NCBI GenBank assembly: GCA_019925095.2 | Contig: CM034415.1 | Coordinates: forward strand, 6,853,001 to 6,917,000 | Direction: 5' to 3' | Length of the DNA stretch: 64,000 bases | DNA from: Dendrolimus kikuchii | Taxonomy: Eukaryota; Arthropoda; Insecta; Lepidoptera; Lasiocampidae | Shown: positions 43,208 to 53,685 of the stretch, in pieces | Numbering within the stretch: position 1 is the first letter of the stretch | How the letters are laid out: every line of letters begins with the position of its first letter | Translations under genes and position numbers: made by a program | Notes under the pieces: model-generated | Seen by the model: the letters and a program-made list of their open reading frames with translations, nothing else | Database searches by the model: none | Told to the model about the DNA's origin: nothing

Positions 43208-44317
43208 CTGCCAGCTAAAAGTAAAATCGCATGAAAGAGAAATGTTCGTGCGGTTTTAAAATCGTGTATCGCAAAAAGTGCATTCGTGGTGTGTTCTTAT
43301 CTTTATTCGGAATAAAAAACGATGCTAAAAAGGCGGATGGCAACACACAGTCGTGACCTTGCCGCGCCATTTTATTTTTTAAAACCTATTTATTTTTAAA
43401 TCTTTACACGTGGAGCGGAATTTTCGAAAATCCGACTGCGAAGTATATAGAAAAAAAATACACTGACATTTTCACAAGTGTGAAACTTTTTTTTAAATTA
43501 AGGTTCTGTATGAATTATTTAAATCGCTTAAAGAGGTCGCTTTAGGCTGCCGGCTATTACATTGCAAAGAAAGATTTTTTTATTGCATATGGAGGGTAAA
43601 GGTAAGGAGAACCGTCTCATATGGGTGGAAAGTTGAAAAACTGGCCAGCTATAAACAGTAAATAATAGTTCAAAAACCCTCGGAAATGGCGCTAGCGTAG
43701 GCGAATGGTGTGGTATGAATGTAGCAGTTGTTAACGGATTGAAGTATGCCAAGTTATAAAATTTATTATTTTTAGTGACTAAGATAGTTGATAGTACACT
43801 ATTAAAAAGGTCAACTATTTACGTAGTACAAAGTAATTTAGTAAATATTAAATAACCTTAAAGAATTATTGCTACATGAAAACGAGAAGAGTAATTTAAT
43901 TTTGTGGACTTTGAATAATACGCTTAGCGATTTTTTAATATTTAATTTTATAAAACTAAAACATTTTATAATGCTCTATAATAATACTCTAATAACTCTT
44001 TAAAATTCACCTTGATGCTAAAGTGGCGCCACCCTAATTCAAATGCGTTTCGATGGACATTTATTTATATACAGAGATGGTTCTCCCTACCTCTACCCTC
44101 CATATTATTGCATAAACTGCTAAACAGGCAGACCGCCCAGCTCGTGGAAAGTGGTTCCATTGTCTATAGACGTTGGCGACGCCAGAATTTAGGTATAGGG
44201 CCATGGGATGTGCTAATCGTCGGGAGTCTCACATACCCCCTAGGCCCCAGGAGATGCGCAAACACATCCGCAATTCTTGAAGATAAATAAGATACGGTGT
44301 CGAGACCTGGATAGCTG
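43208..44317. other. No gene; separated inverted repeat
   Basis: A 32-bp inverted repeat (43587-43618 versus 44074-44105, about 29 matches; core GGAGAACC/GGTTCTCC) spans ~490 bp. Sequence beside the right arm (44105-44180) resembles a degenerate SINE-A/LINE-J 3' end. No coding region identified. Confidence 0.4.
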
Positions 44318-44785
44318 ATGGTGGGACTGGGTCACAAGTTTAAAGTCGCTTTGCGGGCTAATAACTATATCCGTAAGAGAACCAAGGTAACCGATATAGC
44401 TCACAAAATTAGCAAGTTAGTTAGTCCGAAGAAGAACTGTTTAGAATGGTGCCTTCGTCCTCCTTCTACCATCGCACCGCTCGCCATCGATTGGGAGTTC
44501 ACCCCCACTTCCTTGAGCCGCTTCGCTCATGTACGCAACGGTTCTGTAGAACGTTTCTCTCGCGTACCGTGGGGATTTGGAATGAGCTCCCGGCCGAGGT
44601 TTTCCCACAGCGCTACGATATGGAGTTCTTCAAAAAGGGTGTCATAAAATTTCTTCGAGGCCGGCAGCGCGTTGGTGACATCTCTGATGTTGCAAACGTC
44701 CATAGGCGACGGTAACCGCTTTCCACCAGGTGGGCCGTTAGCCTGTTTGCTGTACTACAGCTATAAAAAAAAAAAAAAAAAGTGG
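44318..44785 (+). mobile_element. LINE-J 3' end with poly-A
   Basis: Frame 44446-44715 contains RTFLSRTVGIWNELPAEVFP and RYDMEFFKKGVIKFLRGRQR, the usual LINE ORF2 C-terminus. The UTR GATGTTGCAAACGTCCATAG ... CACCAGGTGGGCCGTTAGCC and an A run of ~18 (44766-44782) follow. It is the best LINE-J copy here. Confidence 0.83.
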
Positions 44786-44814
44786 ATGTGGATGGAGCAA
44801 GCATGTCCTAAAGT

Positions 44815-44990
44815 GAAGATCGCGTCTCGGTAGGCGTAGCGTAGGACGCCTTCCAGCCCGGGCGGCCAGCGACCTACCTAAGGTCGCCGGTAGGGGCTAG
44901 ATGAGAAGGCGGAAGACCGGAATATGTGGTGCAGACTTTGGGTGGCCTACGTCCATCACTGGACATTAATTAGCTGAAAAAGAAGAGCAA
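44815..44990 (+). pseudogene. LINE ORF end (RTE-like)
   Basis: A frame ends LDEKAEDRNMWCRLWVAYVH then HWTLIS-stop, resembling the extreme C-terminus common in RTE-type LINEs (AEDR-x-x-W ... W-T). Preceding frames are broken. Confidence 0.6.
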
Positions 44991-45164
44991 ACGTTGATCT
45001 CCTTTTTCACCCCCTTAGGGGTTGAACTTTCAAAGGTCTTTTCTTAATGCGCACCTACATTATAATGTACAAAAGGACCCGTATGCTGATTTCACGGTAC
45101 AAGCACCAGTAGTTTGGGATATACGTTGCTATGTCAATCAGTCTGTCAGGTCAAGTAATTATAT

Positions 45165-45468
45165 ATTTTTTTTATTGCATGAGTTCAACAGACATGCAGA
45201 CGGCCCACTGGTGGAAAACGGTACCATCGCCTATGGACATTTGCAACACCAAAGGTGCTACAAATGCGCTGCTGCTCTCTTAAGTGAGTCTGGAACCTGG
45301 CCACTAATGACGGAACATAAGCTTGTTATGGCAGCATGCTCTAGACCAGGGGTGGTAGCCATCCAGACGGGCAAATGCCTTACCACCTAGCTGTGGGTTG
45401 TTTTGTCGCCTCTTACGACAGGCGCCAAAGCAGGAAATTGTATTCTTCCTCCGTTCCTGCACGGATAG
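45165..45468 (-). mobile_element. SINE-A, full length
   Basis: T run, TTGCATGAGTTCAACAGACA, to CCTGCACGGATA. A 5-base deletion removes the CCGCCCGG motif. Confidence 0.84.
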
Positions 45469-45900
45469 ATATGTATGTATAGATAAATACGGCTTACTCG
45501 TATACAGTGTGAAATCTGTAAACCGCACCTGGAGCAAATTTTACTGACAGGAAATATTCCTTTATTTAAAAAAAAGAAACAAATCTGTATTCAGCGATTT
45601 TCGAAAATTAGCTTGCCACACTCGAGAAACGAACTGGCTGAAATCCAAAAAAATAAGCCCCTGCACTCTTATGGCCTCAATCGATAGGGTCGATCATAAA
45701 GATCAAATCTCCCTAACAAACATGATAAATTAAATAAAAGGAAATCATAAAATAAATAACTTATTTGAATTGAACGAAAAAAGCGCAACTAATTAATTGC
45801 TCGGAATGAGCTCCATTTTATTATATACACAAATTTATTCCTTTAAGGAATCAATTTCCAATTCTCATTTAAATAAGTTCTTCGTCATTTTAATCAATAC
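45469..45900. other. No recognisable feature
   Basis: AT-rich. Nothing identified. Confidence 0.4.
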
Positions 45901-46285
45901 TGTTACGAATTTGCGGGACTCGAATTAAAATGCCGTTAGAATTATTATAGAGTTTATTAGAACTATGCAAACACATATAACACAGGTATAAATATAACCG
46001 AACGCAACAAATCCAAACGTAATGCATTATACTTCACAAATGCCAATGTGCCCGCCCGGCAATGTCCACACAATTTCCTAGTAATCGTAATCCGCAACAT
46101 CTGGCTAATGATACTTCTGAGCGAGTACAATAGGTCAATAGCCTCTTCTCCACAATAGCTAGAAACGTATACCAATAAATAAGTGAACAAAAGAAAACGA
46201 TCATAAAAGGATTCCAATTAGTTCAAATGCCGATAGGTAATAAACTGTGCTTTTACAGATCTGTATGTGTACATGACGTCAAAGA
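45901..46285 (-). mobile_element. LTR-A, degraded solo LTR
   Basis: TGTTACGAATTTGCGGGACT end intact and preceded by ATAC. The far end is lost beyond the GTAATAAACTGTGC block. Confidence 0.78.
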
Positions 46286-46899
46286 CAATTGTGAATTGGG
46301 TACTCACATGTATCAGTTATCTGATACGACTTTTGAGTAAAAGTGCTCTCCTTATGTTGTGTCATTGAATTTATAAGTTTTTTTTATTCGCCTTCTCCAT
46401 TATATGTTAAAATGGAGATTATTGTTTTTCTTTTTTTAATGGGATAAATAAAGGGGGATATCTTTTATTTTATTTCTTTCTTTCTTTTCAACAAAAGTTA
46501 AAACTTTTACATTTCCTTGCTTCTATTACAGTCTTTATATTATCTATTAATTACTTATGATCTATTATTTTTTTTGATAGCACGCCAAAAGGAAGGTTTG
46601 CGTTGTGTCGGATATTACGTCGGCAAAATAAGCTAAGTGGAAACCTTGTTTGCTGAAGATGCGGCGTACAAATTCTCAAAATATGCTTTTATTTTTTAAG
46701 ATACATGTAAGCAATGTATCGACAGGTGACTGGTGCCATAAGTACAGGGCGCTATTTATCGCATTTTAGCCGGTTTAATTCCCGACTGTGGCAAACGAGT
46801 TTTCTAAAAAAAATTAACGCAGATTTCTTTCTTTTTGTAATTAAAAGAAAGTTTCTTTTGAGTAAAATTTGTTATCTCCAGTTGTTAAGGCCAAAGCCT
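46286..46899. other. No recognisable feature
   Basis: Includes T-rich runs. No gene or repeat boundaries recognised. Confidence 0.4.
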
Positions 46900-46943
46900 T
46901 GTACCGCGTAAGAAAAAAAAAATATCATTGACAGTGACATTTT

Positions 46944-47190
46944 TGTGATGAATACTCTTTTTCGTCTCCCGCCCCTTCTCACTCGCTCCCGCGTTGATAT
47001 ATTTTTTCTTTCTTTTCGATTCACATCCGCTGACCGCCCCCGCAAGTTTCATAATATAATAATAATATTAAAGTGCCTTGTCCGTGTCCTGGACCACAAA
47101 TCCCAAATCCAGTGTGTCTGTGTTCATTCAGAAAGAAGTAAGACCACGGGCCGGCCCAAAGAAGATCGAATCATCGAAAACAAGTAAGTC
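46944..47190 (+). promoter_or_regulatory. Candidate non-coding exon/promoter
   Basis: Sequence apparently free of known repeats with two consensus-like donors, CAGAAAGAA|GTAAGA (47134 region) and GAAAACAA|GTAAGT (47184 region), downstream of a C-rich, T-rich stretch. It could be an alternative first exon of the plus-strand BTB gene or a separate transcript. There is no protein similarity. Confidence 0.25.
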
Positions 47191-48061
47191 ACATACAAAG
47201 CTCTTGCAAAACCAAAAAAAACCAGCACCTATACGATCCACCCCGTTTTTAAACCACCAGTAGGTGCGGTTAAGAAACTCCACTCTGTATAGGAGATGAG
47301 GCTTGTTTTGTATAGGTCATACTAGAGTTTTACCCACATCTAAAAATCCTGGGTAGTAGCGATATGTTACGTACATGAAAAAATAATTAGGTGTTTTATA
47401 TACATAAACCTTCAATATTTAAATTTCTTATTCAGTTCATACCAATTACAGAGAAACCACAGACTACTAAAGAAACTAAGTCAATATAGTGTAGACAACT
47501 GCACAGCAAAACATAAAGAAAAGTCGCAGCCAACCTGATTTGAAGTACCTAATACGTAATGAATGACATGCGCGCAACCTGACAACGTATTTGTTATTGA
47601 ATTACAGCGATGGTTGTCTACATCGCAATTGCAGTGCCATCTATTTTGCTAATCCGTCTATTTGAAAGAAACGACGTCATTTGTCGGGATAAAATATATT
47701 CTAAGTGTTAATTCGGATTATTAAGCCAGCACTATGTCGAGTTTTAATCATATAAGTTTAGAAGTTTTCAAAAAGGATGCGATCGCAGCGCCATCTTTTT
47801 ATTTATTTTAGTCTAAACCACGGAAATGACGTCATTTATCGGTATGAAAGCTATGCTAAGTTACGCCCCGGATATAAGATAGCTCTATGTCGAGTTTCAT
47901 TTAAATCCGTTGAGTAGTTTTCACGCGATGCTCTAACAAACAGAGAGACAGACAAAAATTCAAGAAATAGTATTTTCACAAACTCGAAGCACTTACAAAT
48001 TTATTATAGTACCTATAGATATGGATTTTTGCCTGGAACCTTATTGTTGGAAGATGATTTT
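47191..48061. other. Unassigned; weak Helitron-like patches
   Basis: Two related segments (47640-47760 and 47815-47960; ATGACGTCATTT, CTATGTCGAGTTT) resemble Helitron interiors and end in AAACAGAGAGACAGACAAAA. No ends resolved. Confidence 0.35.
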
Positions 48062-48321
48062 TAAGCAGATGACTAAACAGATATACAATGCAAAAGTGGA
48101 TGGATGCAGAAGTCGTGGAAGGCCACGACACACCTTCCATGATCAAATTGATCGTGTACTAGCAGAAGGTGATGTCAGGAGCCTTAAGAACAGACGAGCG
48201 TGCATGACAAGAGTTATGAATGTCAAAGAAGCACGTGAGGTGTGTAAGAATAAGCCCGAATGGCGCTCTGTTGTCCGTGCCTACCCCGCAAGGGAACTGG
48301 CGTGAAGTTATGTATGTATGT
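48062..48321 (+). mobile_element. LINE-T, 260-bp insertion with TSD
   Basis: 8-bp TSD ATGATTTT (48054-48061 and 48322-48329). The frame carries MTKQIYNAKVDGCRSRGRPR and the C-terminal VVRAYPARELA without stops. Confidence 0.87.
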
Positions 48322-48764
48322 ATGATTTTAAAATTCGAACATTCATACTTGACACTGGCTGGATACAAAAATCGTGTACAACATTTAAAAAGAGAACGTT
48401 GTTCCCTTTCGACGGCCTTGGGCGCGTCACGTGTACAAGCCACGTGGTAGAAGCGTGCCGCATTTTGTATATGGAACTAATGGAACCCTAAATTAACGGC
48501 AAAATACCAGTTTTTTTTTCAACGCGCCGTGTATAATTTAGCTTATAATAGAGGTCGATTACCATACGATGTTTAAAATTAAACAATCTATTTTGGTTTA
48601 ATTGTATAGAATAGTATTAATATATTCTATTCGTTTTATTTTCGTGTGTTAGTAAAACTAGTGTAGGTGAGTTCTAAGGATTGACAATCGTTGTGTGAAA
48701 AACGTAACTCGTCAACTTTGCACTCATGGTTGGCGCCATCAGTTTTTTTTGTTTATATAGAAAA
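48322..48764. other. No recognisable feature
   Basis: Nothing identified. Confidence 0.4.
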
Positions 48765-48957
48765 CTAGCGGCCCGGCGCTGTTTCACCCGCGCTCTGTCC
48801 CGCTCCCATGGTATATAGCGTCATGTTATATAGCCTATGACAGTCCCTATTAACGTAGCTTTCCAACAGTAAAAGAATTTTTAAAATTAGTTCAGTAGAT
48901 CCAGAGATTACCCCCTACAACCTCACACACTTTACCTCTCTATAATATTAGTATGGA
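48765..48957 (-). mobile_element. Non-autonomous Helitron
   Basis: Plus strand CTAGCGGCCCGGCGCTGTTT to TATAATATTAGTATGGA, flanked by A (48764) and T (48958). Confidence 0.86.
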
Positions 48958-49284
48958 TCACATTGATTGAGTTACACTATGGTTTGGTATAAGAACGCAT
49001 CATGTTTTTTTTTGAAGTAATAACTTCTTATATGAGGGTAAATAAACCGAATCGTTACGTAACGCGTTACAGCGCCAGCTGTCTGGCTTCCCTTTCTGTC
49101 ACGCATACGGCGGCGGTAGGAAGGCTAAGTTATCACTTCTGTCGGGCGTCCCGAGACGCACACGTTTTTCAAAAGCAGTCGTTCTGGCACCTTACAAGTG
49201 TAATTGAGTTTTCAAAAAATTTTCGCCGTGACGTAAAAGGAGAGCTGACATGAGCCAGGCACCAGTAATAAACTCTCACATCTA
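48958..49284. other. No recognisable feature
   Basis: Nothing identified. A short CG-richer segment lies around 49060-49160. Confidence 0.4.
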
Positions 49285-49404
49285 TTAATTGATTATGAAT
49301 GAATGAATGAAAACTCTTTATTGTTCACCGTAACTTAAACCTAGACATTTAATATGTATACATTTATATTAGTGGGCGGCCTTATCGCTTATAGCGATCT
49401 CTTT

Positions 49405-49724
49405 TTTTTTCTTTTTTTTTATTGCAGGAGTTCAGCATACAGGCAGACGGCCCACTGGATGGAAAGCGGTTACCATCACCTATGGACATTTGTAACACCA
49501 AAGGTGCTACAAATGCGCTGCTGCTCTCATAAGTGAGTCTGGAACCTGGTCACTAATGCCGGAACACAACTCAAAGTTGTTATGGCGGCATGCTCTAGAC
49601 CAGGGGTGGTAGCCATCCAGTCGGGCAAATGCCCTACCACCTGGCTGTGGGATGTTTAGTCGCCTCTTACGACAGGCCGCCCGGCCGCAGGAAATTGTAT
49701 TCTTTCTCCGTTCCTGCACGGATA
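49405..49724 (-). mobile_element. SINE-A, full length
   Basis: T run interrupted by one C, core intact, ends CCTGCACGGATA. Inserted within the LINE-K hairpin region. Confidence 0.87.
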
Positions 49725-49795
49725 AAAAGGCAGGCAACCCGGTGTCCAAGGGGAGACATTAATAGAAAAATTAAATAATATTTGGTGGTTTAACT

Positions 49796-50083
49796 TTTTT
49801 TTATTGCAGTTCAGCAGGCAGGCGGAGGGCCCACTGGTGGAAAGCGGTTACCATCGCCTATAAACATTTGCAGTACTAAAGGTGCTACAAATGCGTTGCT
49901 GCTCTCTTAAGGTATACTGGAACCTGGCCACTAATGCCAGAACAACTACTCTACTCTTCCAGGCGTGGTAGCCATCCAGACAGATAAATGCCCTGCCACC
50001 TGGCTGTGGGTTGTTTTGTCGCCTCTTACGACGGGCCGCCCCAACGCAGGAAATTGTATTCTTTCTCCGTTCCTGCACGGATA
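49796..50083 (-). mobile_element. SINE-A, full length, diverged
   Basis: TTGCAGTTCAGCAGGCAGGC to CCTGCACGGATA, with a deletion in the ACTCAAGGTTG region. Confidence 0.85.
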
Positions 50084-50317
50084 GCTAAATAAAAGTAATT
50101 CAATCGTAATTAAATATAATTAAAGAAAAAGAAGCAAATCATTATAATAATAAATTACTATACATATACATAATTAAACAGATTATAATAATATAAATTA
50201 CATTTACCTACATGCCAACAATAATATAATTCTATTTACTGCAACAAATTTTATTTAACGGGCCGCGTGTGTTTGAATGTAGAAATGGATTTAGATTGTC
50301 TGATTTTCAAGGGAAGG

Positions 50318-51244
50318 GATTTTTTTTATTGGACTTGACTTTATGTTGTTGGTCCGAAGACCTTACAACTTTACCGGGGTTTTTGGGGCGAGTGCGGCGA
50401 GGGCCGGGATCGGTGGTTCGCGGCGGCCTACGCTATCTTACTGTCGTTTCGCAACGTGTTATGGCTGGGAGAGAAGAAGCGGCGAAAGAAACTTGCCAGC
50501 AACACCAGGCGTGTCTATCCTGTGGGGGGGGGGGGGGGCTATTTCTCCTAGCGTCCCTCGCGGGGACGTGGAGGGATCTCGATTGGCGGCGTCTCCTCTG
50601 TCGGTCGGTGCCTGCCAGCCTACCGTCGTAACCGCGGGCGAACTGATCCGGGCCAGACGTTTCGTAATAACGTCGACTCTGTCCGTCAGGACGTTACGCG
50701 GTCGTCGCACGAGAGCGTTTCAACGAGGCTTATAATCGGATGCGGACTAAGGGAAGGGAGTTCCTAAGGCGAAAATCCTGTACGGCAAAAGAATTTCCTA
50801 CGAAGGACGAAATGTATTTAGGTATCTTTAGCAGAAGATCTTCATTTGAGCGCAAATTACAGGAATGAGATTGACAGCGGCAACTAAAAAGTTCTTTTAA
50901 ATATGGGGGAGTACAGGGATTGAAAAGGATATTGTGCAGAAGTGAGAGTAAGTGAACATTTCGGCGAAGGCGAATAGGCAAAACCATTTAAGTTTATTAC
51001 GAAATTAGGAGATATGGTCATATTTACGCAACCCAAATATGAACCGGATACAAGCATTTTGAAGGCGTTCAAACTTATCTAGTTGTTCTTCGGTTATGTC
51101 TAGATAGCAAGCATCGGCATAATCAAGCAGGGGGAGAAGCAAGGATTGAGCAAGCATAATCCTAGTAGCAGCAGGAAGGAAATTCTTCGGTCTTAGTGAA
51201 GCGAATGACGCGAAATGATTATTATAATGTTCTACACAGGTCAA
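50318..51244 (-). mobile_element. LINE-H with reverse-transcriptase C-terminus
   Basis: On the minus strand a frame (51005-51244) reads SLLLPLLDYADACYLDITEE and LQNACIRFIFGLRKYDHIS. A neighbouring frame (50730-50987) continues RLRRNVHLLSLLHNILF ... FRLRNSLPLVRIRL. The order LDYAD - LQNACIRFIFG - RN-SLP is standard for the thumb and C-terminal domain of CR1/jockey-group LINEs. It is frameshifted between the pieces. The GC-rich 3' UTR with G15 (50524-50538) runs to a T run near 50320. Confidence 0.8.
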
Positions 51245-51250
51245 AGCTCG

Positions 51251-51550
51251 ATATGAATGAATGAAAACTTTTTATTGTTCACCATAACTTAGACCTAGAT
51301 ATTTATTATAAACACATTTAAATTAGAACAACTGGCGGCCTTATCGCTTATAGCGATCTCTTCCAGGCAACCCGGTGTCTAAGGAGATATTACAAGAAAA
51401 ATCGTGATCGTCATGTCACTTTGAAGCTTAAATAAGTGGAATGTAAATGGATGGATGGAATGGAACTTCTTTTGTGATTTAGTATAAAGTGACAGAAAAA
51501 TTAAATAATATTTGGTGGCTTAACTAAATTTAAAATAATTCAATCGTAAT
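51251..51550 (-). mobile_element. LINE-K tail, uninterrupted
   Basis: ATGAATGAATGAAAACTTTT ... TTATAGCGATCTCTTCCAGG ... AAATTAAATAATATTTGGTG ... TAATTCAATCGTAATGG. It is the 'empty' counterpart of 49285-50115, with ~100 bp extra near 51400-51490. Confidence 0.8.
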
Positions 51551-51844
51551 GGAAGAAAAAAAAATCGGTAGATTAGTTCTAGGCTCTTACTATGATTTTT
51601 AAGTAGAAGTTTTTATATTTCGTTGCGTGCGTAGCGGGCGAGTTTTTCGTCGTTTCTTTTTGGAACGGAAGCGGGTCGAGGGGGAAGATTTTAACCAAGG
51701 AATGGATAGGAGCGAATGAATGGAATGATAGGTGCGTATAGTCATTATTTCGTATAGTTGAGGATTTGGCTCACTTAGAAAATTTAACTACATACGTGAC
51801 CTTGAATCATTTACGACGGCCTCTATGGATGAGCGGGCTAAGCC
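51551..51844. other. No recognisable feature
   Basis: Nothing identified. Confidence 0.35.
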
Positions 51845-52062
51845 TTTGCCGGCGTAGCTCACTGCAACCCAGAGGTTCTGGGTTCGATTCCTGGTATAGT
51901 AAATTTCGGAAATGTATTTTCTCCGTTATTTACTATGGTCTGGGTGTCTGGGATCGGCCCCAGGGTTAGTCCGTTGTATATTACCCATAACACAAGCGTA
52001 ACTTGCTTAATTTGGGGATATACAATAGGTGTGTTTGTCTGCCGCACAAATTTTAATGTCAT
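51845..52062 (+). mobile_element. tRNA-derived SINE
   Basis: The head contains GGCGTAGCTCACTGC (A-box-like) and GGTTCTGGGTTCGATTCCTG (B box GGTTCGATTCC). The body GGGATCGGCCCCAGGGTTAG recurs at 58063-58108 in inverse orientation. A different SINE family from 24241-24528. Confidence 0.82.
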
Positions 52063-52242
52063 TCATTACCATCATGTCTTTCTGCGCTTTTCAACGAAAT
52101 TGATTTAATTCCATTGATCCGTTTACTGTCAGCGCTATAAACGACTGTGTTATTATACCGACCGTGAAACGTCGCCAAATATATGCATAAATAATAAAAC
52201 TACGTTTTAACGGTTTTAAGCGCGATATCAATATCGCGGTAT

Positions 52243-52443
52243 TTATGCGTTATCGAATCTGATGTAGTGGTTGGATTTATCCAGCGTGTGTTCACTGATT
52301 GCAGACTTCGTAGACCTTGTGCGTTTCATGTCAACAATGTGTTCTTTTACCCGTGTTTTTATGATCCTCTTTGTTTGCCCAGTGTATGAGAATCCACACT
52401 CACAATGGAGCTTGTAGACACCTGCATCCTGGAGTCTGATCAT
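52243..52443 (-). pseudogene. GIY-YIG endonuclease domain of a PLE
   Basis: 66 codons: GVYKLHCECGFSYTGQTKRI then RVKEHIVDMKRTRSTKSAIS and an EH. The GVY...YTG pair is the GIY-YIG signature. The conserved Arg (KTRVKEH) and the Cys pair HCECG typical of PLE nucleases are present. The start lies at the PLTR junction, so the reverse transcriptase is missing. Confidence 0.85.
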
Positions 52444-52453
52444 GATCTTTGTC

Positions 52454-52495
52454 TTCCGTGATCACGGCCACTGAAAAGTAGCCGAAACGTCGGAA
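52454..52495 (+). ncRNA. Hammerhead-ribozyme-like motif
   Basis: TTCC / GGAA can form stem I. Core 1 reads GTGATCA (canonical CTGATGA), then a GGCCACT-GAAA-AGTAGCC stem-loop (one mismatch), then the GAAAC core 2 and a GTC cleavage triplet. Confidence 0.4.
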
Positions 52496-52668
52496 TAACA
52501 AAAATTAAATCAATTACCGCGCTTAAAACCGTTAAAACGTGGTTAGATTACGTATATAAGCCATCCCATGCCTCGCAGTTATTAATTAACAATTTAAAAA
52601 ATCCTTATATCATCTCAAACGTGCACAGTAAAACAACAACAGCATAAATATGTAATGAGTATTTACAC

Positions 52669-53654
52669 TAGGGTTGCCAACCCCAAATTTGAAAAAAAAC
52701 TAGATATTGAAGTCGGGAAAACCAAAACAAATTCACTTTAAACACAGGATGCCGTTATTATATTATATAATTAATATAGAATTGTAAAAGTGGCGTGCGA
52801 TTTTAAAATACATGACCTTATCAGGGCGCTTTAGGAGGGTATTCTGGTCTAGATGCCTAAATAAGCATTTTTCAAACTCAGATAAAAAAAAATGAAAAAC
52901 ATTTTTACTATCCATTTTTTTATAATTTTTATTGATATTTGAAGAATATTAAAAAAAATGAAAAAAGAAAATCATCGAATTATAGGCCGGTGGAGTGGGG
53001 GCTACAAAAAAACGGTGCTCCCTGGTTGACATGATTCCAACCCTTGAAGTGATCTAAAACAAACAAATAAAAAAATTCTTCAGTAGTAAAGATGTCGCTC
53101 TCGGATTGACCTTTGCCAAAGAAAAAAATCACAACATGGCGTGGATTAAAAAAAAAATTACCCCCTTTTTTGACCTTTTGGAATTTTTTTAAAACACTTA
53201 AAATTAAAATTTACCAAAATCCGAGGCAGGAGCGATAGAGAGATGTATAAAAAAGATTTTTATCAAATTTGAAAGGAATGGGTAAAGTAGAACTTGAGAT
53301 ATCATGACAATCACCTCAAAAAAAGTAGTTTTGGGAAAAAAACGCGCTTGAATTTTGAGAAACAATTCCAATAGAATAACTCAGATAATAATATTTAATA
53401 CTCACTTTGGAATAATCGACGATCCCACATCCATACATTGGGCCTTCTTCTTCTTCATAATTAATGTCTTTTGAAAAATCCGTTTAAGGGCATATTTTTG
53501 AAGGTCTAAACTTTGAAAATATGCAAAAAAAACCGATATTTTCCAATTTATAGACCTGAATACCCTCTTAAAAACACAAGACGCTGCTCAAACATCTCAG
53601 GACACTATAAATACTAGGACATGTCCTGGGAAAACAGGACGGTTGGCAACTCTA
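52669..53654. mobile_element. hAT-like transposon (986 bp)
   Basis: Ends TAGGGTTGCCAACC and GGTTGGCAACTCTA are inverted repeats. 8-bp flanks ATTTACAC (52661-52668) and ACTTACAC (53655-53662) match at 7 of 8 positions. The A/T-rich interior has no transposase I can recognise. Confidence 0.75.
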
Positions 53655-53685
53655 ACTTACACCAATGTTAGTGTTAAATGACATA

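Larger units (their letters stand above)
49285..50115 (-). mobile_element. LINE-K tail carrying two SINE-A insertions
   Basis: Left segment (AATGAATGAATGAAAACTCT ... TTATAGCGATCTC), then SINE-A, then GGCAGGCAACCCGGTGTCCA, then AAATTAAATAATATTTGGTG, then a second SINE-A, then TAATTCAATCGTAAT. The LINE-K copy at 51251-51550 has the same sequence without either SINE. Confidence 0.82.
52192..52545 (-). mobile_element. Penelope-like element fragment
   Basis: Inverted ends AAAACTACGTTTTAACGG and CCGTTAAAACGTGGTT enclose a GIY-YIG endonuclease segment and one terminal-repeat unit with a hammerhead-like motif. PLEs use a reverse transcriptase joined to a GIY-YIG nuclease. Only the nuclease end survives. 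Confidence 0.8.

Noticed and set aside
50343..50735. A 130-codon GC-rich plus-strand frame
   Set aside because: It is antisense to the LINE-H 3' UTR, contains the G15 run, and its frame is not kept in the related sequence at 39046-39760.
51845..51905. A tRNA gene (GGTTCGATTCC B box)
   Set aside because: It is followed by a SINE body whose fragment recurs at 58063-58108.
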